Below, piece by piece: positions 46,853 through 61,130 of a stretch of DNA of 64,000 nt. The notes beneath the pieces were generated by a model that was not told the DNA's origin, did no database searches, and saw only the letters and a program-made list of their open reading frames with translations. Every line of letters starts with the position of its first letter. The stretch's first letter is position 1. The DNA lies in assembly GCA_034008185.1 (NCBI GenBank), contig CM067086.1, positions 38,107,007-38,171,006 of the forward strand, in the 5' to 3' direction. The translations under genes were made by a program, and so were the position numbers. The stretch is from Gorsachius magnificus. Its lineage: Eukaryota > Chordata > Aves > Pelecaniformes > Ardeidae.

Positions 46853-49800
46853 TCATTAATAATGATAAATATATTTTCCTATTATTTTCTTGGTGTGTTC
46901 CCAGAACATGGGATTAGTCAGAAAAAGTACTCATATTATCATAAAATACAGCAAAAGATATAATACTTTTCCTTGCAAGGGGCTCAAATAATCTCCTGCT
47001 GGACAGAAAGAAGATTGGCAGCTTCCTCATCATCCTGTGATGTGATATGCAGATGATGATGTGTCCTCTTCAATTTAAAAATCACAAAATCTCACTCTCA
47101 TGTACTCTTTCTTTCTCATATCTTAAAGAGAGACAATGTTTTTGCCTACCACATAAAATTTGTGCTGTTTGGTTTCCATGTGATGCTGTACTGCAACTGG
47201 AACATTTATTTCCACTAGAATCTCAGTGCATCATGAATCACCACAGCAGAGGGCATATTCAGACATTTCTAAGCATATTGGTACCTTTGTTAAAAGTTCA
47301 TCATCCTCTGACAGTCTTCTGACATTCGTTTTTGCTGTCAGGGATTATTATTCTTGCACACATAAATAGCACCGTGTGTTTCACTGGTATGTATAGAAGC
47401 AATTTGATCTGCACACTAATCTGTGAACAAGTGAAGAACGCGTGGACCAAATGGAAAAAAAAACCCAAAAACCCAGCAAACGGGATGAGTTTATTTAGTG
47501 AAAGGTACCGTTATTTTAGGACTGTTTAGTCATGAAAGAGCTTTTGTTATGCTTATAGTGACTTTGATTGTAAGTACTAATTTCTTTTTCTGTACAACAG
47601 TTTCAAAAAGGTAAGTAAATTGCTGTTTAACTTTAACCCAATCCCACTAATAAGTGTGAAGAAAACCTGACAAACATCCATGGAAGAAGGGAGCACACTG
47701 GTAATTTTGTTAAAGATTAATTTCTGGACAAGAGTAAGAATTAATCCGTGTAATGTAACCTTGTATTCTAAAGTGGAATGGTTATTTTTCTGAATATTTG
47801 CATTTAAGCCATTGAATTTTCAGAATGCAAATCAGAATATTTTGATTAATCACATGTTGTAGCAAGAAGGAAGAAAGTGCCAAATCCAGTCTCAATATTT
47901 TCAGAAGGCAGAATACACAAAACACACAGCAAAAGTTCTCCAAATTTTAAAGGATTCTCAACATTCTCAGCACGTCTGTGCTCTGAATGAACATTTTATT
48001 TTCTTGTCAGTGATTCAGAATATCCACAGCTACTCTTCGGTGACTAGGACAAAATCATGCCAACTGGGATAAAGCTTTATTTTAAAGTTGAAGGCATCAA
48101 ATAAGCACCAAGAAGACAATTGTACACCTGTTTTCAGAAGTAAAAAGGCATCTCAGATCTACTTTGCTTTTGAAAATTTGGCCAAGAATCATATTTCAGA
48201 GGCCCAATAGCTCATAACATTATTCCCAATGTTCTATGCTGTATGCCTAATTAGGCTGCTACACATTTGCATAAGCGTGATGCTTCATGATTAATGTATA
48301 AGTCACAGCATGGAGCCCTGAACAAATTAATCCACGGATCCTTCTCCCCATCCCTACTGCAGATAACCAGTGTGCCTAAACTGCAGTCTATCATACCTGT
48401 AAATATGGCTATGTATCAAAAATCAAACTGTATAAACTTCATTTTAAAGCCATACTGAGTTATAAATTTCTTTTATCTAGAAATGTTAATAACAATAAAA
48501 TGTTAGCTCTTACAAAGCCACTGGGATTTATGCTTCATGTGATTTATCACTATTTTTTTCATGTTAAAATTAAGTGTCAAGTCTATAGCTTTATTCTTGA
48601 AACTGAACTAGATTATATTTTAAATGAAGACTTTGTTAATTTAACCTAATAATTACTTTTGCACTATTACTCTTGGGGTAATGTTAACCTAGAGCAAACA
48701 AGAACTTGCTGTTCAAAAAGAGCAACATGTTAATAATTCAATAACACGTCCGCTCACAGTCAAATTAAATAGGAAAACTCCTGAAATTGTTAACAAAGGT
48801 CTGATGAATAAAAGCCAGAGGATGCCACAGTAAGGGTGCCAGGAAAATGTAAGTCTAATCTTTGATGGTTAAGCAGTGCAGACATCTTGAGAGACTACAA
48901 GCTGATACATGTTCTTTTTACTGCAGTTCCTTGCAATAACATGATGACTGATCTTAAGGGATCTTCCACTGGAGCTTAATTTGTTTCAGTCATAAAGGCA
49001 GAAAATTCCACTATTATTATTTAAAGACTTTTTCCTACTGTCACAAAGAGCATACACCGACTGTGATTTATTTTCATATATTAACATTACCATTATCTTG
49101 GCCTAGCAGAGAAGGCTATCAAATGCAATATTATTGGCAGCATAAAAAAGTTTCCAAATAAACTCAGAGCACATCAATTTTCTTCTAAATTGAAAATTGT
49201 GAAATTTTACAAGAAAAAAATAATCAAAGGTTTGCTTTTAAAAAATTTTTCTTTTCGTATAGCATCTGACATCTAAATACTACCGTCTCACTTGTGAGCA
49301 GTCATTGGTGTCAATGATTCAAAGAAGTGGTATGCAAAATAGTTTTGAACATTATTTACCTGCAGTTTAACATCAAGAATAAAAACATGGCCATTTTAAA
49401 CATACTACTTATAGAGAATTGATGTGAAATGCCATTAAGCATTATATTTACATTATTCTGAATTTAATAAAAATATACAGCATAGTATATATGTATAGTA
49501 TTTTCTACAAAAATAAGCTTACCCTTTGAACTAAATACACTGTGCCATGAGGAATTCACCTACACCTTAATCAAGGGAGTCCTGGTCAGAACAATCTGGT
49601 TTTGGAAGGGACATAAATGATAAGTGCGAAACAAGCAGAAGCACCCAAGATGTATAGCTCTAGAGGAATCTATTTCCCATCCTAAATGATAAAGCCAGCA
49701 CAAAACATTTCTATTCCATGATTCTTAAGCAACCTAAAGGATCACCTACACTGTGCACATCTAGTTTGTCAGAATTGTCCAAGAGTAGGTTTCATGTCTT

Positions 49801-52800
49801 CTAACTTTGCAGTATAAACTGTTTATCTAGGTTTTTTCGGGGACAAAGTGCTGTGTCCAGTTGGAAAGTCACCCCATTTACACTACATTTTCTGACAGAC
49901 CCTGTATCTAGGCAGATACTTAAATCTTAGTCCACCAAAGAAAGTTGAAATTACAGTCAATCTGTATGCATTCTCCTTATGGCAGTTCCTTGAAAAGCCA
50001 CTCTTCCTGCTACCAAACGCCCTGCTTTCTGTATAACCATATGTAATAAAAAAGATTCAACACTGCAGAAACATTTCACCAAAAGCTAGTATATTTGTAT
50101 TTGAAAGTGACGGAATTTCCCTTTCCACTAATTTTCTCTTTTCCCTTTGAAATTGGGAACCCTTTCTATGGGCTCAGTGTGCTTGTGGAAATAATCAAAG
50201 CAAAGCAATCTGCAGAAACGACGTTTTCCCTCTAAGTATATGATACCACTGCTTTAGGGCTTAAAAATGTTCAAAGTAGGGCTGTAGTAGCTCCTATGAG
50301 ATCATTCCCACACTGTTGTCTCTCTCTTTATACTAGTTTTTATGGGTTTAAATCTACTTTACCAATGCAACATAGACTTTCTCCATTATGTCCTCTTAAA
50401 TGAAGGTCCTTTTATAGTAAACATTATCTGAAGATTCTATAGATGATATATGGAAAGAAGTCTTTTATTTTCTTGTCAGTAATACATAAAACCACATGAC
50501 AAGGGTTACATTACAGTGTATCTTTGGGTTACAGTAATGATTTTATTTTGATAGCACTGATACCTTGAAAACATTGATTTAATTGACTGTATTTATTTTC
50601 TTGATTTAAGAATATGCCTTGTATAGTAGCAATAGGAGAGGCAGCCCACATTCTTCTGGTCTGATTTTTTTTATCGAATTTTCCACAACAAATATGTGAC
50701 ATTAGTCGCAAAACTGATAGTGTGGTGACTTCATGCAAATGTAAGAAATTGAAGTGGAATTACCTATGTGTTAGTTTTCATGCATCCACTGACAGTTCTT
50801 TGCTTTAATATCTACATGAAATCAAAACTAAAATTACACCATTTTAAGGGTGATATGAGAGACTTCATTTCTTTAAAAAAATTCTAAGAATGTAGTTGGG
50901 AAATTCAATCCCAACAGCATGCTTAAAAGCTGTAATTCTTCTGTAAGATCTCTGAAAGGAAAGTTTAGCAAATATTTTTGCCCCAATTTTAGGGGAAATC
51001 TATTTTTTCTCAAAGCTATACATAGGATGCACAATCATAAACTTATAGTATATTCACAGGAATTATTATTGTTATGTGATACATATTAATAAAATATTTT
51101 TAAAATATTAGATAATTTAAAAATATTTTTATACATATAAACCAGCATAAATATAATGAATACTTATTTGAGGCTTAGTATGGAAAATATAAACATTTGA
51201 TAAATATTCCAGGCTGTATTTATATAAAAAGACAATTGGTTCACAGTACACCCAAAGTTGTTTCAGCAACAAGAAGTCTTACCATTTTCATATTACTACC
51301 TAAATAACAACAACAAGAAAAACCCCAACAAACAAAATTCCCAAAACATTGAGCACATGTTGAAACATGGGTTGCTTATATTTGGATTTAGTGTCCTAAC
51401 TTAACTAAGCCAGAAATGCTTGCAGCTGATGATATCTTTCCAGAATTGTATACAACTGTAGCAGCCTGGGACCCTATATGTAAGAAGAAAGGAGCAAAGA
51501 AACTGAAGGTCCTTGTATTAGATATGTGTTCTAACATGATTTTGAAATTATCCTCTCACTACAAAAATTTGGCATTGCACACTAGAAGTCAGGTTAATAG
51601 AAGATTCAGCTATGCTGATGTTGAGAACTTAGGTACTTTGCAGTGTATGATGTCACAATGCTCTACTGCTGGCTTAACTCGAGTTCCCAGTCACTTCTAT
51701 GGCTGCATCAATTGGAAGTTTTCTGCTACTGCTTGGCCAGCTGTGCAGCCAAGGTCTACCAATCTCTTAAGCGGACCAGTTTCATCAGTTTAGTATGGTA
51801 CTGGGACTTAAACATACACGCATCAGTCACTCTGCTATATGTTATGTCTGAAATATGATACAGGCAAGTAAAATATTTTCCTGTAGACAAAGGGGTGGGC
51901 ATAGGACTGTTCATAAGTATGAATCTTGGAAATTAGTCATGCTCCTACAGTCACTGAGTTTCAGCCAAATGCTCACAGTTCACTGCTAAGATGTAGTAAG
52001 GAATAGCTTCCTTAACCACATCCCTGCTCTAAATAAGTGAGGGAGCATTTGAATGACATTCAGTACTGCTTGGTTACCTATCTGTCAGGGAATCACTTTA
52101 ATTCTAGCAAACATGTTCTAAAAAAACCAAAACCAACAACAAAAAAACCCCAACAGTGTTTGAAATGCCACTTTTTTTTCCAAGCAATCTAATTCAGGGA
52201 TTGACATCTAGCTAGAGAGTTTTTCCTAATGTTTCCCATACATCCCCGACATGAGCTAATTGGTGCATCTGTTCCTCACAGTGGTTAAAGGAAACAAGTC
52301 AAAGAGTTGATTTTATCTACAACAAGTAGATGTATTCTACAGACCTATTTTTTTGGCACCAGCTGTGGACCACTATGCCTTCAAATTATGCTTAGGGAAG
52401 TTTAGACTCATGGTCAATCTAGTTCTCCATTGTTGGAACCCAGATACCCTCACTCAAATTAAATTCAAGTAGGTGCTATCTTCATGTATCCTTTTCTTCT
52501 TGGATGGTATGATACACAGCGTGGTTGTATTCCACTGGATATGGTCAGGAGCCATTAGAGATGTCAATCAACTGCAATTCAGCTATTGTAATGGCAAAAT
52601 GTAGCTGTAAATGAGAAGGTTTATTTTATTATTTTAATTATTTTTCATGTTTTTACTTTGCTAATAGAAAAACATAAGGAAAATGAAACTATTCTTTTTA
52701 ATCCACCAATATTTCAACTCTGTTTTCTATGATTCCATTAAATGTAGTATCACTGCACACATGCACATTTTGTGCTTTTGAGATGGAAATGCCAGGCTCT

Positions 52801-54739
52801 TCGAGGAAAAAAGAAAACTTGAATTGGTGATCTGCATTGTCTTATGCACTTGTCTGATACTCCAGAAAAAAAATATAACTTTTCATTAGAAGCAGAAATA
52901 TTCTGGTGATCTTTCAGCCTTCTGTCTTCTTTTCCACAACAGTCTGTAAGCCAGTAAGAAACAAAATGCTCTCCTAGAATATAAAGCAAACAGAAGTATC
53001 AATAAAAAACAATAATGCAATAAAGGTTTTTTTAGATGACCACTATTCTGAAGTTCCTAGGAACTCTTGGTGATCCCATTCTTCCTCTCAACTCCTTGAG
53101 CAACCTCTCCCCTCCACCCCCATGAAACCTCACAAAACTGAGGAGGAAAAAAACAGTTATGCAAACTGCTTTAAATGAAGTTGGACTGGCTGTCTGCAAC
53201 TCTTTCCTTAGTATCTATTGAGTCTAACATGAGAAGAAAGCACCACATGGCTTGTTTCTCGCTTTCCCACAATTCCTCTGCTTTTCCAGATGTTTCCAAA
53301 AGACATAGATAGATGTTATATCTAAGTGTCACTATAAAACTATGCAATGTGTAACTCACTTTCCTTTCTGGGAAAGATTCTGGTTACAGCTGTTTAAATC
53401 AGTCCAAACAATTATTTTCATGTTATTTCATTACATATTGAATATTCAACATGAATATTTTCAGCACAGAGCAAGTCATTGTGTTTACTTAGTGATGTCT
53501 GAATTCTCTCCTACATGACTTGCTGATTGATAGGCTCAGAGAAAGCTGTCTTTTGAATACATGTGGGATTTATTCCTGAGGCAGATGATATTTCTTTTCC
53601 ATTTGAATGTACCTGTTGTCAGCAGTCAGGATTTCACAAGAAGAGATAATCCCAAAGACAGTTTAAACCAGACCACAGGGAGGTCTGAAGGTGCGGTTCT
53701 AATTCCTGAAAAATCTCACAATGAGACTTCAAAATGAGAAGAAATGTGATCGCAGGCTTTGGTAGCTGAGACAGACAGCTATGCTTGAAACAGACTGTAT
53801 TGCTTTATGAACACTGCCTTCATGCCTACACAGAGACAACTATAGCAAGCTGCCTAACAGTTAATTAATAAGCAGTACAATATCACAACACCTAAACCCA
53901 AACTCAGGGAAAGGGGTTCAGCCTTCTCACCTAATAATAATGGAGAAGATTTCCAGTACGGACATGTCTCATGGTATCCAGAACAAGGACTGCAAGGAAA
54001 CCTGATGCTGAGATTTTGGGGACAAAACTCTCAAGGAAAGTGTCCAGTTACAAAGAAGGAAAATGCTTCAACATACTTCCCAGAAGGTTCAGTCTTTTAA
54101 AAGGACCGCACAGGAATAAAAAGAACAATGAATAAAATGATGTTCTTATTTTTATCACTTTATACCAGTAAATTCAGATTAATCTATAAGCACATTGGTG
54201 TCGGCTGAAATGTATTAAGGAGTAAAATTACTAAAAAAAATATTGGGTATAAATATTATCTCCTGCTTTATACCATTAGAGGCCTAAGAAGTCTCTGCTT
54301 GTTTCCATTCGATGTGTGGCTGACAGTTTTCAGTGATAGAAGATAGAGACAATCTCTTTATTTGTTTTTGTAAAGGCAAAGTTTGAGGATTTTTTAAGAT
54401 GGTAGCAAACCTTTTTAATGCCTCTGAGTTCTTGGTCACATCTTACCTTTTCAAGTTGTCTTCGCGCTAGGATGGGTTCTTCTTTGCTGCACTCTACTTA
54501 AACTTAAGGACCTTTGCATGGGAAAGGAATGCAAAACCAGGTTAACAGCAGTTTTGAACTAAAGAGGTTTATGGGTGAAGATAAAATACAACAAAATATA
54601 AAACACTTCTAGGCAACAAAACGGTGCTTTGGCAACACCAGTAAAAATCCTGCGTGACTCTTATCTGATTACTGCGAAGGTAGTTGGAGTTTTATATGTT
54701 GGAGAAGATGATACAATGAATGTTGCCTTGCAACACTCT
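46853..54739. other. AT-rich intergenic sequence, no gene seen
   Basis: No recognised exon or family. Contains A/C words (aaaaaaaaacccaaaaaccc near 47455; aaaaaaaccaaaaccaac near 52121) and a very AT-rich stretch at 51061-51142. The longest frame, 51416-51793 (125 codons, plus), has no recognisable motif and is of chance length for this amount of DNA. Confidence 0.55.
51061..51142. other. Extremely AT-rich stretch
   Basis: Almost only A and T, with repeated AAATATTTTTA-type words in both orientations. Such DNA unwinds readily and can act as a matrix-attachment region; that role is speculative. Confidence 0.4.
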
Positions 54740-55318
54740 GATATGCATGTACACTAATGCTTGCAACATGAAGAATGAACATGAATTACAGACCTGTGTG
54801 CATCTGTAGGGCTACGATCCTGTTGGGATCACAAAGACATAGTGGCATGGCTCCCTTGACTTGAGTGTTGCAATGGAGAGATACAGCTTTTTTAGGAAAG
54901 ACAGGCTGGGAAGACAAGGAGGTGGAATAGCTCTTTATTTGAGAGAACAGCTGAAATGTATGGATCTCTGCCTGGGGATGAATGACAAGCCAGCTGAGAG
55001 CTTATGGGTAAGGATTAAAGAGAAGACATGTAGGGTATTTTAGTGGGTGTCTACTACAGGCTGCCTGACTAGGAAGAACAATTGGATAAGCCCCTATACA
55101 TTACAGATAGGAGCATTCTCACATTTGCAGGCCCTTGTCCTCGTGGGGGACTTCAACCAACCTGGTATCTGCTAGAGGGACAACACAGCAGGGCATAAGC
55201 AATCCAGGAGGTTCCTGGAGTGCGTCGACGACAACTTCCTCACCCAAGTGATAGAGGAACCAACAAGGAGAGGTGCTTTGCTGGGCCTTGTACTCACCAA
55301 CAATAAAGGGCGTAGTAT
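54740..55318 (+). mobile_element. CR1 LINE, internal fragment (ORF2 endonuclease region)
   Basis: The plus strand keeps the CR1 endonuclease-domain order: YTNA near 54748; FRKDRLGRQGGGIALYLREQ from about 54888; then the 'SLWVRIKEKT' strand. After a frame change come VLVGDFNQP (about 55138-55165), DNTAGHKQ, RRFLECVDDNFLTQVIEEPTRRGALL, and TNNKG (to about 55310). GDFN contains a catalytic Asp/Asn of the AP-type endonuclease. The reading frame is broken: a stop at 55041, frameshifts around 55050-55120, and a TAG where Trp is expected after GDFNQPGIC. Neither end of CR1 is present, so this is a remnant cut at both sides or an old truncated copy with a lost 3' end. Confidence 0.9.
54861..55043 (+). 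pseudogene. CR1 ORF2 endonuclease domain, broken piece
   Basis: A 60-codon open piece carries the central endonuclease strands (FRKDRLGRQGGGIALYLREQ; LCLGMND; ESLWVRI). It ends at a stop, and the domain continues downstream in another phase. The start Met is not the LINE start. Confidence 0.8.
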
Positions 55319-58300
55319 AGCCAAGTTATTTCTTACAAGCAAAAAGGAAAAATAAGTTCCAAACCTGAAGAACTCCTGACTTTATTTATTGAGCTTCTGC
55401 CTTTAAAAACAAAAGAGAGCTGAATACGTGGAATCACTTTCCTACCAAAGGTTCCTCCTGCCTTTTTAGAAACAGGGCTTTAAAGACTTCCAGAATCTGT
55501 TTTCCACTGAGACTACTTCTGAAAAAGCCTGCTATGCCTGTTAAAGTTGAGAACAAAAATCCCTTTTTTTATAATATTAGTTAACCTGTACTATGGAGGC
55601 CACTAACAGGAAATAGCTATACATGTGAATATACATATTCATGTACCCAGCTCTCTCTTGCAAAAGAATGGGCTAAAATATAACTACTATTTGCAAATAG
55701 ACAGTGATACTACATGGTGTTTTGTAAAGATGAAAAAGTTATCTGGAAATAGAATGCTAGGCCAGATGGTACAATGTATAAGAGTTTGAAGGAATTATGC
55801 ATGGAAAATTATTTCTGTAGTGTGTACCTGAAATTGCCAAAGGTGCGTAGAAAGTAGTTCATTATCCTGCTGACTCTGAGTCCTCATCTATATGTTTCCC
55901 TCAGCGTTCTCTAGCTGTCTTTGGGGTAAAAAAAAACCCAATGTATTATTTTTAAATAAATCAAGTCAGCCTCTTATCATAATCCTGACATAATGATAAC
56001 TTATGTACTATGCAACAAACAGTAGAGTCTGCTGCTTTTTTAAAGGATAAAAAAGCCTTGTTATTTAGAATATAAGTAGCATTGTGAAAGGAACTGAAAG
56101 CAGATACAGAATTTAAAAAAGCAATAAAGTTTGGAACATTAAATAGCCTCCAATTGTCAGGAATTAATTTATTCTAGCCTCTACGATTGTCTCCTCTTCA
56201 TTAACTAATTCTTCCTCAATGCCTACCCTACTGCTGAACTACTTCTACCTCAGATATCACCTATTTCATCTGTCATACTTCCCTCTTCTTTTCCCCTTTA
56301 TTTTCTAACTCAGTTCCCTTCTTCCTCCTGCATAGCCTGATTCTGATTGTGTGGAGCCACTGGGAGACTCACTGGAACAGACTTGCATGTCATTGCATAA
56401 ACATGGATTCACTTTCACTGTCTCCATTAACCATTCTCTGTTCCACCATCTTCATCTGTAGTCCCTTTCCATTGATACTCAAAAACTGGTCCCTATTCTT
56501 AAATTTCAAGCACTATCTATCTTACTTTTCAACAATTACTACTTTTATACTAGAAAAATGTAATATGGTGATTTTAATAGAAACAGTATGGATAAAATTT
56601 CAGAGGAATAGTAGGAATGGTTCCTTACTCGAGGTATCTGTGTGCTAATAGCTCACCACAACATAATACAGTGGAATTCTAAAGACTAATTTGTATGCAA
56701 AGATTTGGGTATTTAACAGTGACACGTTTAAGTCGTGCTGCTAACTCTTCTGCCAGTTTACATCACCAGGGAAATACAAGATGAGAAATGTCTCACTTTC
56801 TCTGAGCTGAGGCAATTTAAGGTACAGTGTTAATTGTAAAGACTGGGGAAAATCATTAATAACACTTCATTAATTTCATGATGAATGAAGGATGTTAGAA
56901 GGGACAGAATGAGATCTAAGAGTACTTAATCTGTTAATACTCTTTTTTTAACATTGTTACTACCAGAGTAGTTCACTAAAGGCATTGACAGCTGACAGTG
57001 ATTCGAAAGATTGTTGAAATAAACTTCTTGAACTTTTGGAAAATTTCTGCTCAAACTTTTTATAAGGAAAAATCTTCTGTGTTTAAATTTCAATTTTACC
57101 AAAAACCTTCAAATTTATTTTAGGGAATTCTGAATATAATATTTTACCTTGGGACAAGTGGATCTGATTCTTGACATTTTGATTTGTAAAAATGAAATTT
57201 TAAAATGTTTCAGATTTTTTCAGTATTTGTTTGCCCCTGTTTTAGTCACTACAGAAGTGTGTGGGAGTTTTAGTTAGGACGGCTCATACAGGGAGGAATC
57301 ACTGATTGAATTATATCTCCCGTAAAGTATTTCAGTTTTTCCTCTGGTTGAATGCATGACTAAAGCTCCTAGAGCAGACCAGACTACGAGAGAGTTATCT
57401 TACCCAGCATATAGAGTTCACAGTGCATATGGAATTGTAACAAACCCCCATGGTATTCAGGTTTGCATCTAACTGAGAAGAAAGCAAGCATTCAACAGTA
57501 GCTTGATGAATAAAAAGAAAACACTATAATTGCAATAGTCACATCCATGAATTCTCCTGCTTTGAGACTTGATTAATGATTTAAACATCTTCTCTCTGTT
57601 GGATTCCCCCCGCCCCCCAGTCACATCCCCAGTGGAACTGTGACAGTCACTAAGACTGAGCTGCTGGACAGCTGGAAATCCCAGACAAATAGCTGTTACG
57701 CCTGTGCACCTCAGTTTACATGCATGCATCATCCTTCTGTCCAGGGTAGCCCAGACAGTTGGCACACAAGTTATTTAGTTGTAATTTGTTAGCAGGTTTG
57801 ATTATAAAAACTAAAATTAGCCTGTGCTAAGAGGAAAGTTTTGTAAGCTTCCAGTGCAGGGAGAAATTTTGATGCTTTGCCATTTCATTCTAATTTGGGA
57901 TGAAAATAAGAGTTGAAATAATTTATTTCCTTTGGGGAAAAGACCACTCTGTCCCCTACTACCTGTATTATTTTATTTAAGGTTGATGGAAAACTTCATA
58001 GATGAAATGTCCTTAATTATGAAAAATCCCCTAAAGCCTCTGTTTCTGGGAGGGTGGAATTTTTGCAGTTCTTGCAGAATTGAGTAAGCAATTTTACAGT
58101 AGGGCACAAAACTTCAAGTTTTGTATGACATCAGGTAGAGGGAAAATAAGAAAAGTAGGGGAGATGCAGGAAAATTGCTCCAGTTGATCCACTTCAGGCT
58201 GACCAGGGATTCAAAAGCAGATTTCTAGTATCACTGAGAGTAAAATTGACAGGTTATAATGGGTATCACACCTTGGTTTCTCCTCTGCCATATATTTGGC

Positions 58301-61130
58301 CCCTTTCTCAAAGTGCTCCCTTCAGGATCAGGATCAGGTTGTTCTGGTGTAGCGGCTCCAAGAACATCACTTCTGAGGATCCTACTTTGGCATGTGGCAG
58401 CTCTCACAGCCAGTCTGAACTTATGAACCCTAGTACCCAGGTAAGCTTGCACAGCCAGCAGACTCAGGCATCACTTGACTGTGTTTGGAGATGTCAGGAC
58501 CATCTTAGTAACAGAGGTGCCCAGAGAAGGTCATATAAGAAGTGTATTACCAAGAGTTAATGGAGTCTAGCTTTTCAGAATCTCAGATTAGCATCTTAAC
58601 ATGCTTTTACTTGTGGTTGTTTACCTGCTTTGTTTGTATAGTTTTTTGTTAACTGCTATGTAAGAAATATTTTGGCAATAGCCTGAGAGAACAATAAAAG
58701 GAACAACAATGTGAAATAATATATGTATTCAAACAAAGAGAAAGTGAAAGGCCACAAATCACACAGGTGTAGAAAATAATAACCAAAGTAGGGACAAGGG
58801 ATATTAAAATTAAAACCATGATTATATTGTGTAAACCCCTGTCAAGACACATCTCTGAAAAAGTAATTACTTGAATTACTTGAGGAAAATCTGAAAATTT
58901 ACCAGAAGAGTGTTTAAGAGTTGAACACGGGAATGTTTAGCAGGAAAAATATAGTTCCAAAGCCAAGAATATACTTGTGAAAATTCACACTCCCCCCCCA
59001 AAAAATAGCTATTGTAACATTACAGTAAATAACCTAATTAGAACTTCCTTACCCTTTACTCAGGCTCAGCAAGTACCTTTCCTGAAAAAGGCAAACGTGA
59101 AGTCAGCATAACTTTGCAATGTACTTCCCAGAGCCAGCAGGAAGAGATAGAAAGGATAATGATTTTTTATAAGTTTTGCTAGTTTGGAACCTTTTCGTTA
59201 ATACCAGTGCTTAGAAAACATTCAGTCACCATCAGCTATGTGGATTTCACTGAGTTTGATAATTGGATGTTTCTATACATTTTGAACACCATCCCAAGGC
59301 CAGCTTTGCAATCTTCATTCAGTGAGCTGTCACAAACAGTCTAGATCCTGTGCTTGTGAACTGTATGTGTCTGTATTGTTTCTGGTGCCTTAATCTGCAA
59401 GGTGCCTCAGGTGCATCCATGTGGTCATTTGACAGCTGGATCGTGAAGTATATTGTGACCAGCTACTTTCGATGTTTGTATCAACTGCAAAGTAGAAATA
59501 AACATAGTGATTACAAAAGGCAAATAATACTTGTTTTATTGCCCAGCGAAGGCAAAGTTGGGACAATAGCAGACCAGCTGTTTGGCATGCTTTCTGGGAT
59601 TTAGAATCTCTAACAGAGACCTAAGCACTTGTGTGTCCATTTGTGAAAATCAGCTTGGCTGTTCGTGCCGCAGCCCTGTAGCTGCCAGCATTTGTATGCT
59701 CTTCATGCTGGGAAGAGTGCCAACTTGCCTATACATGCTAGATAAGCAAAGGCAGTGAGCACATTTAGGGGAATGACCAGGGAAAAGGCATTTTCATTTA
59801 TTTACTGTTAGCACTGAAAAAGCAACAAGGAGTGAAATATACCCGCTGCCACAAGCATGATAGGAATGGTACACTGGGAATGGCATCAGGCAGTGAGCAA
59901 AAAAGCAGTTTCCAGTCTGATGCCTCTTACATTATGTGCTGCTTTTCAAAGTAACCCCCCCTTAAAAAATTTTCCCCCAAAAAAAAAAAAAAAAAAAAGG
60001 TTAAATCTCATTTCAGATGGGTGAGGTTTATGGAAGGTGAAACTTCCAAAATTAAAGTAGTTTATTTTCAGAATGAAGTCCTTGATATGACCCCTACAGT
60101 TCTGCTTTCATTATGGCATGTGAAAAGAACTAGGAATTTGTCTAACATGCACTTAAAGTAGCTCCCTCTATGTGACTGTATTTTGATTCCTTCTCATCTG
60201 ATAGTTTTGATGGATACATTAATAACAGTTGTCTCTCTTCTGAGGTATTTCAGTCTGTCTCTGGCCTATATGCATTGTTCTCTTATGATTCCACCTGCGG
60301 AGACATGCCATGCCTTTAGACCAACAGAAAAAAACTTTTTAATTTCATATTTAATTTGAATGTTTATAGTACCATAGTACACATTTGAATTTTAAAGAGA
60401 ACTATATAGATATTTGGGTTAAGAGACAAAAAAAACCCAAAACCAAGAATACAGGTGGAACAGATCCACTGAAAATAGAGGATATATTAAGAATATAAAA
60501 AATAATGCATTTTGCCACAAGACTTGGGCAGAAGAAAATATAACTTTTAAGTGTAAAAATATTAGTTAATTGACATTTTGAATTACTGATAGTCTCATGG
60601 GGTTAAAGAGGTGCTTGTGAGTGGAGAGCTTTAAGAGCATTTCAGACAAGAATGCTGACATACATCATGAGTTAAGTAACACTGTTTCTGGCAATATGGT
60701 GCAGTATACCATCCAAACTGAGAAGTAAGCAGCACATATAGGCAACGACTAGTCGGGCTGTGATTGAGGGGTTTTTTATTCTTTTTGATAGGAAGTGAAA
60801 ACTGTTGCTATTGGCTGAATGGTAAGTGGATTAATTGCAGAAGCAATTCAGCAGTATTTACTCTATTGCATGCTTTCTAAGTGGTGCATAACTCCACTGA
60901 CCTAAATCCTAAACTTAAGCCAGCAAGATAGTTTCAACTGTGTCATAACTTAATTATGATCTGTGCAATCTCCATCACAGAGTCCCTTCTGACCTAGTGA
61001 AAGGAAGAGCCTAGAGCACACCTTGAATGCCTTCTGTCTCTTAGCCACTCAGTTAAAGAAAAATGCCAGACAATGAGTAAAATGGAAAAGCAGACACAGC
61101 TGTATTTTAACCTAGGACTTCACACTCACT
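55319..61130. other. AT-rich intergenic sequence, no gene seen
   Basis: No recognisable exon or family. Small items are a C-rich run at about 57606-57620, a triple 'aggatc' repeat at about 58324-58338, and a 20-base A-run at 59979-59998. The 58.25-58.5 kb part is less AT-rich, with a frame of 104 codons that has no motif. Confidence 0.55.
59979..59998 (+). repeat. Homopolymer A run, 20 bases
   Basis: Preceded by 'cccccc', 'aaaaaa', 'tttt', 'ccccc' blocks (59955-59978). It has no upstream AATAAA at a poly(A)-tail distance and no recognisable retrocopy, so it is a simple repeat. Confidence 0.7.

Noticed and set aside
51416..51793. 125-codon plus-strand reading frame
   Set aside because: Roughly a few frames of this length are expected by chance in 128,000 codon positions at this base composition. 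No motif, no codon or composition shift, and no recognisable protein.
59979..59998. Poly(A) tail of a processed pseudogene
   Set aside because: No AATAAA 10-30 bp upstream, no coding similarity before it, and neighbouring C- and A-homopolymers point to simple-sequence DNA. The A-run at 63900-63916 was rejected for the same reasons.
36120..60445. Recurring A-run followed by CCC/CCAA words (for example 36124, 47455, 51306, 52121, 55927, 60430)
   Set aside because: They are scattered, short, not of fixed length and without shared flanks. They fit ordinary A/C-rich simple sequence rather than a dispersed element.
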